64,000 nt of DNA from Diphasiastrum complanatum. Lineage: Eukaryota > Streptophyta > Lycopodiopsida > Lycopodiales > Lycopodiaceae. Every line of letters begins with the position of its first letter. Within the stretch, counting starts at the first letter, position 1. Below the pieces are notes generated by a model. That model was not told the origin of the DNA, did not search any database, and was given only the letters and a program-made list of their open reading frames with translations. The stretch spans positions 43,194,150 through 43,258,149 of the forward strand of contig CM055099.1 of assembly GCA_029204225.1 (NCBI GenBank), given 5' to 3'. This document shows positions 1 through 10,660 of the stretch, piece by piece. The position numbers and the translations under genes were made by a program.

Positions 1-13
1 TATCGATCGATAC

Positions 14-686
14 GTGGATCTCTCATGCACGCAATGTCTGTACAAGACCAGATATCTCTTTTTTGTAAGCTCACTTAGCCAATATATGGCTAATCTTGGC
101 ATTACCCATTGGAAGGCTCTTATTCGAGTCATGAGATATATTCGAGCTACCACTGACCAGTGCATCTGCTATGGAGATGTCAGCAACAATAATCTTCATC
201 AGCTCAGTGGCTATTCTGATGCAAGCTGGGGAGGAGATGCAGACAATCGTAAATCCACATTTGGATTTACATTCTTCTTCACCGGCGGTCCTATTTCATG
301 GAATAGTCGTAAGCAAACCTCTATCGCACTTTTTTCTACTGAAGCAGAATACATTGTTGCTTCTCAATCTATTAAGGAAGTGTTTTGGTTGAGAAATTTG
401 TTGTCGGACATCAATCTCTATCAGTACAGCCCCACAATTTTGTTTTGTGATAACCAAAGTGCTATTGCCTTATCGGCCAACCCTAGATTTCATTCTAGGA
501 GTAAGCACATTGAGATCTGATATCACTACATCAGGGGCAAGGTTCTCGGTAGGGAGGTAAGCTTAACGTACTGCAGAACGCAGGACATCGTTGCAAACAT
601 TTTTACGAAAACACTCAGTATTAATACACAAAACAGTGTATTGCTCTCTGAAGGTCAAGGCATTCACGGATCCAGATTAAGGGGGG
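14..686 (+). pseudogene. Ty1/copia pol 3' end (RNase H), degenerate
   Basis: This is the last part of a copia polyprotein, entering from beyond the left edge. The RNase H domain is clear: YSDASWGG (first Asp), STEAEY (Glu) and FCDNQSA (second Asp), then HSRSKHIEI. A stop at 518-520 is followed in the same frame by the usual copia tail (YHYIRGK, then DIVANIFTKTL). Near 53-65 the expected TRPDISF motif lies in a different frame, so there is a frameshift close to the T run. A purine-rich polypurine tract (about 675-686) precedes an LTR-like TGTTGG. The element is inactive. Confidence 0.85.
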
Positions 687-687
687 T

Positions 688-1250
688 TGTTGGATTTACT
701 CCTTCTACTCTCCTAAATCTCATTTTTAATCTGCCTCCATTCTTGCTGCATATTTACTAACGTTGTCACGCAGCCTGCATATTTACACGCAAATTCGCAC
801 AGACGAATAAAGCACAAAAGAATCACGAACACTGTGTTTTTATGCAGGTTATGGTGACAGGCGAAAAGGGAACACTATCCTACAGAATGCCGAAGGTGCC
901 CTAAAAGCTAAGGCACCCTGTAAATCTTATCCTAAGGCCATTCGTAAGAGTGACCTACCTTTTGCATCATCACCAATGTTCACTTCAGCACTGGCTGATG
1001 TCACACCCTTTTTATGCTCACTCCATGCAGTTGCACTAACAGATTGGACAACGATTGCAGCCACCCACAATCTCCTACACACAACACATCCACTTTGTAC
1101 TTTCACATCTGCACACCTGTAATATTATGTATGTATACATATTCTGGACACCATTCAGATGATGATGATGATCAGATGATCAAGTGAAAGAAGAAGAGAC
1201 TAAGAGAAAAGGTTTCATTCCTCATTACAAACAAAATAAGCTTCGTAGGG
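688..1250 (+). repeat. Probable 3' LTR of the copia element at 1-686
   Basis: The sequence begins TGTTGGATTT directly after the polypurine tract, as expected for a copia 3' LTR. The right end is not defined because the partner 5' LTR is outside the window; 1250 is only a guess. It has no coding content. The stretch 1250-1740 that follows holds no recognisable gene. Confidence 0.45.
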
Positions 1251-1743
1251 CATGCGGTTTCGTCCGCTATTGTATTGTGCTCTATCGCATTATTAACTTG
1301 TATACATGATATACTTAATCTGATACAACTCTTTGTTCTGTATTTAGATCTGTGTTAATATTACTATGCTTGTTCTTCATTTTGTTTGATCTTTCTAGTT
1401 GCTCTTTCTGGTAATAGACGATCAACTTTTAGTCTTGTCTTTCGCGAACAATTTGCAACTAATTATCAGTCGAGCACAGTCTAGCTCTTTGCGCATCATT
1501 TGCGACAGATAATTTGTCTTGCAATTCGCGACAAATTATTCATCTAGCGCTTCATCCATTAAATGTTTGGCTATGTAATCTAGAATGACTGTGATTTCTA
1601 TCACTAAAGTTCTCTTCATTCTGATAGGCGTAGTCATGCTTACGTAGAGAGTCAAATGATTCATTCCGCTGCGCACGAACATTTTCTGTTCGAGTTCGCT
1701 TCTCATTAGTTTCTTGTTCGAGTTAGTTTCTCGTTCGTGTTCG

Positions 1744-4390
1744 TCATTTATTCTCCCCCTCTCTCCAACAATCAAAACATCTATAGCCCTTCACACGATA
1801 ATCATATCCTAGGAATATACACTCGATAGCTTTCACATCAAGCTTACGTCTCTCTTCCTTAGGAATCTGTACAAAGGCCTTACATCCAAAGATTCGCAAG
1901 TGGTTTACCTTTCGCTTCTTCTTCGTGAATGCCTCCTCAGGTGTTATCTTTGGTATGGCAATGGTAGGACTTCTATTTTGAAGATAGACTGCCGTACTGC
2001 ATGCTTCTGACCAAAAATCTTTTGGTAGTTTCATCTCAGCTAGCATAGATCTGGCACTTTCCACAATTGTACAATTTTTGTGCTCAACTATGTCAATTTC
2101 AGAGAAAAAGGACAAATGTTGATTGTACTATCAATCATTAAGAGTTATTGATTGCTTAATCCAAAGATCTATCAAGTTCTAGATGTTAGATCTTGATCTA
2201 GATGCTTTACACTATGACTTAAGCAAGAGCAATGGATCAAATGATCAAACACATGGATGGGCGGCCTCACATGTGTGGAGGACAGTACCTATATGGCTTG
2301 TTTACAGAGAGTAAAGTACATTAATTTACAAATGCATTTCATTCATCAAAACTCAAGACAAATGTGGAAATCTCAACAAAACTAGAATTTGCCAATCTCA
2401 CGTCAACTTGTTATTGATTTGGTTGATCCCTTTATAGATCAAGTACATCCACGAGCTGTGTACTGTTCAGCAGGCCTTCACAAGTGTGAAGAGTGCCTAG
2501 TCATCAAGATCCACCAATGGGAGCCATATGTGCTCATTTCCCAAAGTTGACTATTCTCTTTGGCTAGAAAACAAAAAGCTAGTCTTCCACATTTATAGGA
2601 ATATTTCCTATAAAATAAGATCTAATGGAATCTTCCTATCTTATCTTCTAGAAGCTTATCCACATGTGTGAATAATATCTTGACATGTGTGAGTAATAAC
2701 TCATTCACATGGAAGTCCAATAATCTATTTACACAAAGTTTGACCATTCTTTCACACGTGGGAACGTACTCCACACGTGTGAGATCCTATCAAGCTCAAA
2801 TAACTTGAGATCTACAAGGTACAACAAATTGGAAGTGATAATTTAACAAACTACACCATTGAGAGCAAGACTACAAGCTTGGGTAAATTGTCTTTTGATC
2901 CCACATTGATCACAAAGATCATTGAAGTCATTAGACTTATACTCACCTCCACTATTTGATCTTAGAGCTTTGATTTGCCTACCTGTTTGATTTTTTACCA
3001 ATGCTTTGAAGCTCTTGAAATTGTCAAATGCATCTGATTTCTTCTTCAAGAAGTAAATCCACATCTTACATGACAAATCATCAATAAAGGTCAGGAAATA
3101 GAAGGTTTTACCTAAGGACATAGTCCTCATAGGCCTTGTACCCAAGGCTAGGAGTATACTGAATCCTACTTACTGGTCATGGACATAACACTTTGAGCTT
3201 TTGGTTCACACCCTTCACAAAACAATGATCATGGGCAAATTCTACTTTCAACTTTTGATCAGTAATGACACCAATCAAAAGTAGATTTTTCCTCAAACCT
3301 GGTACGTAAAGTATCTCCCTGATCATCCTGCTTTTGCCATTAGGTAGTTGGATTGAAACGATGCCTATCCCCTTGATCTTGCACACATCACCATTTGCTT
3401 GTCACAACAAACGTTCCATTATCCAATACTTTCAAGATATTGGACCAATCCTTGTTACCTGTCATGTGTCTTGTGGCTCCCGAGTCAATATACCATGCTT
3501 GATCATCTTGATTAGGTGACAATGTTGATATGAAGATGCTAGAGTCTTCATTCTCACTCTCATCGACAAGGTTACCTACTTGCTTTGGTTTCTCCTTGCT
3601 TGAATTTTTGACATTCGCTCTTCGAATGGCCCTTTTTGCTACAATGGAGGCATTTGCCCTTATTCTTGGTCTTGTTGGAAGATCCCTCATCCTCCTAAGT
3701 CTTGGAGAATAGCTACTTAGACTTCATCTTGCCCTTGCCCTTGCCTTGTTTTTGGCGTGTCGCAAGTGTCTGATCATCAGTGTTTTGACATCTAGCTTTC
3801 GCCATTTCCCGTCATTGCTCTTCCTGCATCAAGATTCCTATGAGCTCGTCAAAGGTTGGAAATCTTTCTCTTGATGCTATTCTGCTCACAAACATCTGAT
3901 AGGGTTCTGCGATGCTTCACAATGCATTGTGCACCAATTCCACATCACGTATGCGCTCACCAATAGAGTGCAGTTCATCCCTCATTGTCTTGATTCTAGT
4001 AATGTATGTTTGAATGTGCTCTCCTTGCTCCATTTGGGCACTATTCAGTTTTGACTTCAGAAAGATGATTCTTGATGGATTTGACGTCTCGAACTGCTCC
4101 TTTAGCACATCCCATGCCTATCTGGGTGTAACAGCATCACAAATGTGGGTAATGATGTGATCCTTCACTAACAAGTTAATGACGGTCAAAGCTTTCCTCA
4201 CCTTCTTATCAAACACTTTAATGTCCGTTTCATTTGGTGGTCTTCTCTCATCACCTGTGCCGACATCTCACATGTCCTTCTCCATCAGTATGTTTTCCAT
4301 TTTGAATTTCCACACTGCATAGTTGGAAATTCCGTCCAATTTGCTACTTTCACTCAAAATGGACTCTCCTGTTTGTCATTGCAAAACTGC
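1744..4390 (-). pseudogene. Ty1/copia gag-protease-integrase remnant, split by a solo LTR
   Basis: Reading down the minus strand: gag UBN2-type sequence at 4108-3917 (LKSKLNSAQMEQGEHIQTYI); a CCHC zinc knuckle near 3655-3612 in another frame (CLHCSKKGHSKSEC); the aspartic protease motif WYIDSGATRHMTG near 3480; the protease C-terminus and pre-integrase region at 3386-3177; integrase core at 3145-2849 (TFIDDLSCKMW, LRSNSGGEY, with the usual Asp changed to Asn); and the integrase C-terminal part at 2085-1744 (TIVESARSM, NRSPT, FGCKAF, FLGYDYR). Reverse transcriptase is missing. Several frameshifts and stops are present. The integrase is interrupted exactly within NGVVERKN by the LTR at 2091-2848. 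Confidence 0.85.
2091..2848 (-). mobile_element. Solo LTR with AACTA target-site duplication
   Basis: A 758-bp unit runs TGTCAATTTC...AATTTAACA on the plus strand and is flanked on both sides by AACTA (2086-2090 and 2849-2853). It has no internal coding region, so it is a solo LTR left by LTR-LTR recombination. The orientation is minus, judged from related copies at 27798 and 62628 that sit next to a primer-binding site and a polypurine tract. On the minus strand a TATA-like CTATAAAGG lies near 2438, and a paired CACGTG motif lies 66-96 bp from the LTR start. It splits a copia integrase. Confidence 0.9.
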
Positions 4391-5660
4391 TTGAAACTTC
4401 TACCATAGGCTAAAAGCAGTATGTCGAGGCCAGCTTTGATGTTAGAAGTAAAAAATAATGACCTGTATTTTTTCCCTTACCAGGCCACCCGCCGCTTTTC
4501 TGCCAAATTGAAAGCCAAATCGGTGTCGCCTTCCGAAATGCACTCTGTCGCCAACTCCCAATTACGTGCCTAATGGAATGGTGAAATCACTTTTGGCGTG
4601 TTCCAAATACTTTCTCCACTGCAATCACTCTATTTTGTGGTATCGTACTTGCAGGTACAGTCCGAGTGCCCTTCGTTTGGAGGTTATATAGCCTTCTGTT
4701 TGGGTCAAAACGGATAAAGGACCCAAAACTAGGGATTTTTCTTGTTTTTGAACTATTTTTTCAGAGTGAAGAAACTTCACCTTTCACTTGTGAAGGGACC
4801 CAACTCCAATTTCAATATGAAAATTTTTAATAAAGTTGAGGTGCCTTCTGCTCTTCAGGCCCTTTCAAATGAAGTTCATGTGGATTTCAAGGCAATCCAA
4901 TGGCTTATTCGGATCCAATGGTCCACATAGATTTAATCTCCATCGTCCATCCAAATGCCACACAATCCGATGGTCCTACAGCTTTTGTGCACTGATGGAA
5001 GCCCTTCCAACCACTGGCTCACTTTGAAACACTGTAGAAAACTGGTTTGGCTGCGCAGGCTCAACCGCGGCCTCCTCTCTTCTCTCTTACAAGCTATCGT
5101 AGATGAGCATTTTTGCACCCTCTAAAGATCTGATCCAACACCTCCAATGATCTGTGGCCCTCTGTGTCCTCCTGGCTACTGGTTTGGACTACAAGAGTGC
5201 CCCCCTACACATTTTTACAATTAAAAAGATGCTCTTTTATAGCTCAAGATCCAGGCTTTTACATTTGTAAACCCTAAACCAGGGTTTCTGCACCATTCTT
5301 GGCACTTGGTAGCCTCTGTACAGGTCTTCAACAAGCAAGTCCTCTTGCTCTGAGGTAGCCCTACAGCAAGGAATCTGATACTTCAGACCGTTTGTCAAAC
5401 GGTGTCCGTTCGAATGCACACCGATTGCAAACACCGAGCAGCTACTTTATGGATTTTTTAGAATTTTGTTTCTCCAACTGATAGGCCTTGTCTGTGAGTC
5501 CTCACATAATTTTACACCTACGGACCTCAGCATGCTAAAACCCATGCACCAGTGCTCACTTTTCGTCTCCAGCCTGCCATAAACCCTGAACTCTCAGAAG
5601 ACTATTCTTCTTCTGAAGCTCTCTTCAACGGTGACATTGTACTGTGTGCACCCTATACGA
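4391..5660 (-). other. Untranslated leader-like region of the minus-strand copia, no gene
   Basis: Between the gag remnant and the primer-binding site at 5661-5671 there is about 1.2 kb without an ORF worth naming. It may be an unusually long leader or contain further unrecognised insertions. Confidence 0.35.
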
Positions 5661-5671
5661 CTCTGATACCA
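5661..5671 (-). other. Retrotransposon primer-binding site (initiator Met-tRNA type)
   Basis: The plus strand CTCTGATACCA is the complement of TGGTATCAGAG, the usual plant primer-binding site matching initiator methionine tRNA. It marks the internal edge of a minus-strand 5' LTR expected to its right, but no clean LTR is visible there because the next recognisable sequence is a gypsy RT remnant. Confidence 0.6.
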
Positions 5672-5779
5672 ACTTAGAATTTGCTTTGAACAGGAACACA
5701 GATCATGCTACATAGTAACACAAACAGAAAACATATACCAATTCATGCTTGAACAACTCTCACATTTGGTTTCTTTAGC

Positions 5780-6190
5780 ATAAAATTTTTTTGAGTCTGA
5801 GAATCTGCAAGACAATTTTGATATGATTCACATACTCTTCAAGAGTTCTACTATAGATGAGAATTTTTAACAGAATAAAACTATGAATCTTCCCATATAT
5901 GGATGAAAAAGCTCATTCATCATATGTTGGAATGTCATAGGTGCATTTGTTAAACCAAAAAATAGCACTAAGAATTCATAATATTCGAATCTTGTCTAAC
6001 AACTAGTTTTCAGCACATCACTTGGATGAATTCTAATCTACTGGTATCCATTTCTGAAATTTATTTTTGTGAAATATTTAGCTAATCAATCAACTAGATC
6101 ATATACCTTGGGCAATTGATATTTATTTTTAGTAGTCACTTTATCAACCCATTATAATCAATGCACATCTAGAATCATTGTAAAGATCGC
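5780..6190 (-). pseudogene. Ty3/gypsy reverse transcriptase fragment, heavily decayed
   Basis: Translating the minus strand gives a broken gypsy RT: DKVTTKNKYQLPKVYDL, then KYFTKINFRNGYQ, RIHPSDV, EYYEFLVLFFGLTNAPMTFQHMMNEL, and FYAKETKC. These match the RT order ([34 protein letters not shown]). The YLDDIL catalytic box is not legible, and stops fall throughout. This is an old fossil with no LTR in view. Confidence 0.75.
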
Positions 6191-6199
6191 CAAGTGTAG

Positions 6200-8870
6200 A
6201 TATTTAAAATTCTGCTGCAAACACCAAAAAGAGAATTCATGAGCCAAAAACCACCCAGAAATTAAAGATTAAACCTCGATCAACTTCACCCTTGAGCCAC
6301 AGTGATTGAATAAAAGAGAGGAGAGGATTCTGACAGCTGAATACCAAAATTTGGAAGTGGTGTAAGGTGAGTTTCTATAGGTATACATAGACTCCAAGCG
6401 CCTAGAAATATTTTCTCCATAGTCCTAATTATTTACTAAATTCAAATTTAGTTACTATTGATACTCCTCTACATGCATGTAGTCATCAAACACACCAGAC
6501 ACCGCTCCACATGTCCAAATTGGAGTTCTTGGGCTCTCACAAGATTATTAATTACATTTCTGGCCTGGACCAGAATGTTAAGACCTAACTAATAAACTTG
6601 TACAATGGAGTGTGTCCATGTTAGGGACTAGTCTAAATCCTCTATATTGGCCATGGATGTAAAAACAATTGATCTGAAGGGATGACTAAGATGAACATAT
6701 GGCCAAGTGGTAAGAATATGTAGAAAGTTTAGAACACAAGCTCCTAACAATATAAATAGGGCTCATTCCTCTTTATTCGTTATCTTGATGTCTATTGATC
6801 AAAGCCAAGAAAATGAGATGTTTTACTCTTAATCTACATTGTCTAGTTTTTCTAATCTCTAGCTAGATATTGTGAATCTTATTACTATTTTCAAGTAGTA
6901 GTAATGGAGTGTTAAGTCTTATCAAGGATGTAATCTTTATCGTGTACTATGTTCATGTTATCAATCTTGTGTGGGTCCATTATGCTTTTGGTATATTCAA
7001 ATGTTGTGGTTCAGTGGTTGAAACATTTAGTTGCATTGCTTGAGTAAAATTGTTTGCACCACTGGTGAATTGGTACCAATCTTTCCCAATTAGATAAGGA
7101 GAATGCACAATGTCAATTTAATATATTACACTCCCAAAGAAAGATAATACCACCCTGGTTATTCACTTTGTATCATTGGAAAGTCATAGAAAAGGCCTAC
7201 GTCTACGAGCTAAGGTGAGGGACACCCATGTTTTTGTGGACAATGATTGCACATACATATAGGTGGTAGAGAGGCATAAGGTCTTCCAAGTGGCCAAGGA
7301 TGTTTGGCACACACACTTACTATCCAGGCAATTTGAAATGCTTATGTGTAATTAAGGAAAACTATAATGTTTCCAAGGTGAAGGCAATTGAAAATGTTAC
7401 GCTCTTAACAAGCAATCAATGTTTAGAGATTGAAGCAAAACATTCATGCAATTGCTCACAAGAATACACATGATTGCTACATTGTATGTGTGGGATGAAA
7501 TGCCACAAAGATATTATCTTTTTAAAAAAGTTTCACAATAAGCATAAGCTTTGGATATTTGGGACAAAAAAAACTATGTTATGTGATTGACATTCTGTTT
7601 CTCATTGGTGATCCAAATACAACCAGATGTACATTTTAAGCATGTCAACTGACAACACATTTGGTTGATAGTGACAATGTAGCACAATGAAGCACCAAAA
7701 AAAAAAATTAAAAGCCTGTGCTAGGACCGAATCAAAAATGTAAAAGAGAGCAATGAGATTGAAATTGCAAAAAGAAAAATACGAAAAAAAAAAGTGCTTG
7801 ATGAGAAAAGGAAAAATGCAAAATCCTAGCTGCCTTTTTCACATTGCAATCATGCATTCATGAAAAAGTGCACATGGAACCTAAACTATTTCTCAAAGAA
7901 AATACTTACTTATTCCAAAGGCATTCTTAGTTTGCCATGTTGGAGAGCAATGTGGCCTCAACAAGACAAGGCCAAAATTGACACATTGAAAGAGAAAAGA
8001 AAAGGGCAATACCAAGCTCAACATCACTTTTTGTAGTTTTGATAAGACCTTTGGTCCTAGTATCCACCTAGCATGCACAACTCGGGAATGGAACATGGGT
8101 GGGCAAGCCAACTGAGACAAGCCACACCACCACACAAGGGCCAAAATTGGAATCTGAAGGGCTTGCATTCCTTTCAAGACAAGGCATCATCCGTTAAGAC
8201 AATAACATTCTACATGCAAATGTAAGTTCATATTTTGCCTTACAAATGAAATGTACAAAGAGTTTTGAATTGTTCAAACATGATTCAGGATCTTCAAGAA
8301 CTTAGGCATGTCTTGGAATGTTTTTAGCTTTTGTCGCGATAGAAGTAAGCTATTGTCACGATTTGCTAAAAGTTGAGGTGTCACTAGTAAGTGAGTTTGA
8401 GCATTGAAATGAATTTTTTTTTAATTTTTTGATCCTTTTGAATCATAATCTTTGATTTGACTTTTGTCATGATAGCCGTAAGCTATTGTGATTATTTGCT
8501 AGAAGATGAGTTGCAGGTGTTAGATGATTTTCAACATTAGCATGAATTTTTATTCTTTTGAATTGAAATTATTATATTTTCAATGTTTTAATGGCCTACG
8601 TAATGTAACGATTCTTATGATATATCACTCACCTTGTTATATTGAAGATGTTGTTCAAATTAGATCTAATTTTAGCTTTCTAACTTGAAGGACATATCTT
8701 AAATCTAGTCTCCATGTGACATGTACCACATAGTGCCTATGTTCTCATTGATTGGAGTACAACCTCAATTAGACGCAAGAAATTGTGAACTCATAATCGA
8801 AGACAATTTTGTCTTTGCTTTTAATTGAAAGGCATGCATTTGTTAAATTCATTCCCCAGGCAATGCCATC
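6200..8870. other. Non-coding, no gene seen
   Basis: About 2.7 kb without a convincing coding region on either strand. A TATA-box-like stretch (TATAAATA) lies near 6751 on the plus strand and could belong to an unrecognised LTR. Short ORFs here look random in composition. Confidence 0.5.
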
Positions 8871-9345
8871 ATCAGGTGTAAGATAAAGTTCTGGTCCGAG
8901 CGCTTTACGCTCAAAAGAGCCCTGGCCCCATGGGCAGGGCTCCACAACAAAAATCTCCACCTTGGAGCGGGATCTTAAAGGGCAAAACCCCACAACAAAA
9001 AAAATCTAGCGTGGGTTTAGTGCGTAAACCCCGACTTGCCTACCCTTCGTACAATGCCCTACTTGGTCAAGCTGCCATGGGGCTTGAGAGGCACAATCCC
9101 CATGCCTTGCTCGGCCGAGCTGCCCCCCACATAATGCCCCGCCGAGGCAAGCTTAGACGTGTTTCCATTAATAATTTCACTTGGCAAGGTGTTTGGTCAC
9201 CATCTACATGCAACAGGGTTCCAATCAAACTAGTTCAAACCCAACCACCGCCAGCTGTCATACGTGAGTGTTCCAGCCAATAGGTGGAGCCCGCGTGGCA
9301 TTGCCTCCCATCCACTAGTCGTAAGGAATCCTGTACTAAAGCCCC

Positions 9346-9380
9346 TCCCTCTTCTCTCTCTCTCTCGTCTTTTTTCTTCA
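9346..9380 (+). promoter_or_regulatory. Pyrimidine-rich stretch upstream of the AG-peptide gene
   Basis: A CT-rich stretch of about 30 bp lies 130-160 bp before the start codon. Plant core promoters and leaders often have such Y patches. A TATA box is not obvious, so the transcription start is unknown. Confidence 0.35.
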
Positions 9381-9507
9381 CTGCTCGTTCCGATCCACCA
9401 TTTTTGTGGCGAGATATTTGGCGTTCGACTTGCTTCGGCTTCTTCTCCGTGGTAGCACATCAATCGCTCCTGTGAATTACCCGCTTTCGTGAGCTTTCAA
9501 TCCGAAT

Positions 9508-9711
9508 ATGGCGTTTACAGCTCGATCTTTGGTTGCTAAGATGGCCTTGGTTCTGGTTTTGGTTGCGGTGATCTTTCAGATTGCTATGGTGGCGGGCGAG
9601 GCTCCAAGCCCTGCGCCTGTGTCTGGAGCTAGCCCCGACATCTCGATGCCTTCGCTTGTGGTTGGAGTGGCGGGCAGTTTTCTTGTTATTCTGCTCAGCC
9701 AGCTGGTTTGA
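9508..9711 (+). CDS. Arabinogalactan peptide (AG-peptide), GPI-anchored
   Basis: An intact 67-aa ORF with the three-part layout of plant arabinogalactan peptides. Residues 1-30 form a hydrophobic signal peptide (VLVLVAVIFQIAMVAG). A very short mature part follows, with Ala-Pro and Ser-Pro pairs (EAPSPAPVSGASP) where prolines are normally hydroxylated and arabinogalactan-decorated. Residues about 48-67 are a hydrophobic C-terminal signal (LVVGVAGSFLVILLSQLV) that in this family is exchanged for a GPI anchor. The product would sit on the outer face of the plasma membrane or in the wall, with roles in growth and signalling known only at family level. The length is typical for the class. It appears intronless and intact. 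Identification rests on architecture; which AGP it corresponds to is not resolvable. Confidence 0.88.
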   Translation: MAFTARSLVAKMALVLVLVAVIFQIAMVAGEAPSPAPVSGASPDISMPSLVVGVAGSFLVILLSQLV

Positions 9712-10380
9712 TTATTCACGAGAAGTTTGAAGCGATTATTGAAGCGATGGCGGGCTGCGTTTCTAGAGGTTTCGCATATGTACAATGTCTAGGGAGTTTG
9801 GAATAACTACTGCTTTTATTCTTGAGCTCGGAAGTGGTTACCAGTTGGTCGCCATGTAGAAAGGTCTCCTTATGCATGCTGCAGCAGCAGGACGTGTTAA
9901 ATTTAGTTACTGATGTTAACTTTGTATTGAATTCTTTTCATTTTATATCGATTATGAAAGCATTGTACATGCATTTGCGGTTTTTTTGAAATATATACGC
10001 TAGTAGTTTGTGATCATGAATATTTTTCTGATCGTGGCCGTGCTGTTTCTTCTTTTGACCTCGAAATAAAAGAAGAGGATAGATCCTCCTCACATAAAAT
10101 ACGGTAGTTGTATCTGCAGGGCCTATTCCATTGACGCATCTCTTTGGCTCTTAGCCTTCACAAAAAAGTTGCTTTCATAATAAGTAGGATAATAGATCCT
10201 TTGGAATTTTAGCAGTTATTATGCAGCGCATAATCGAATGAATCGTGTATCTTTCTTTTAAGCGTTTAGGGAATCATGTATCTTTCTTTTAAGCCTTTAG
10301 GTGTTTCGTAAAATCCTTTATAGTTATGAAACAGTTAACGATGGCGATGCCTAGATGTTGAAATTGACACAGCAAAGTCT
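9712..10380 (+). other. 3' flank of the AG-peptide gene
   Basis: No ORF is supported. It probably holds the 3' untranslated region; an AATAAA lies near 10066. A short imperfect tandem repeat (unit about 32 bp, GTATCTTTCTTTTAAG) occurs around 10245-10305. Confidence 0.4.
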
Positions 10381-10388
10381 AGATGTTG

Positions 10389-10660
10389 TGGATTGTTACT
10401 TCTTTCCCCTAAGACTGTTCGTTGGTATGAATGTACTGATATAGCAGCTTTTGTGGCATAGATCAGTTTACTTCTAAAACGCCGAAATGCTCTTTTATCT
10501 CGAAAGATTTCAGTCTTGATGTCACAGATTTCATGGATTGTTACCGCTTTCCTCTTTATGCTAAGGCTTTTGTTTATCTGGACCTATTGAGATAGAAGCT
10601 TTTGTGGCACAGATCAGCTACTTTTAAAACGTCAAAATGCTACGTAATCTAAAAAGTTCG
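10389..10660. repeat. Diverged tandem duplication, unit about 145 bp
   Basis: The segment starting TGGATTGTTAC at 10389 recurs at 10534. Shared blocks are AGCTTTTGTGGCA.AGATCAG and AAAACG.C.AAATGCT. No coding role is visible. Confidence 0.65.

Noticed and set aside
5780-6190. Possible endogenous pararetrovirus RT
   Set aside because: The legible blocks follow the gypsy RT pattern, and no movement protein or coat region is seen nearby.
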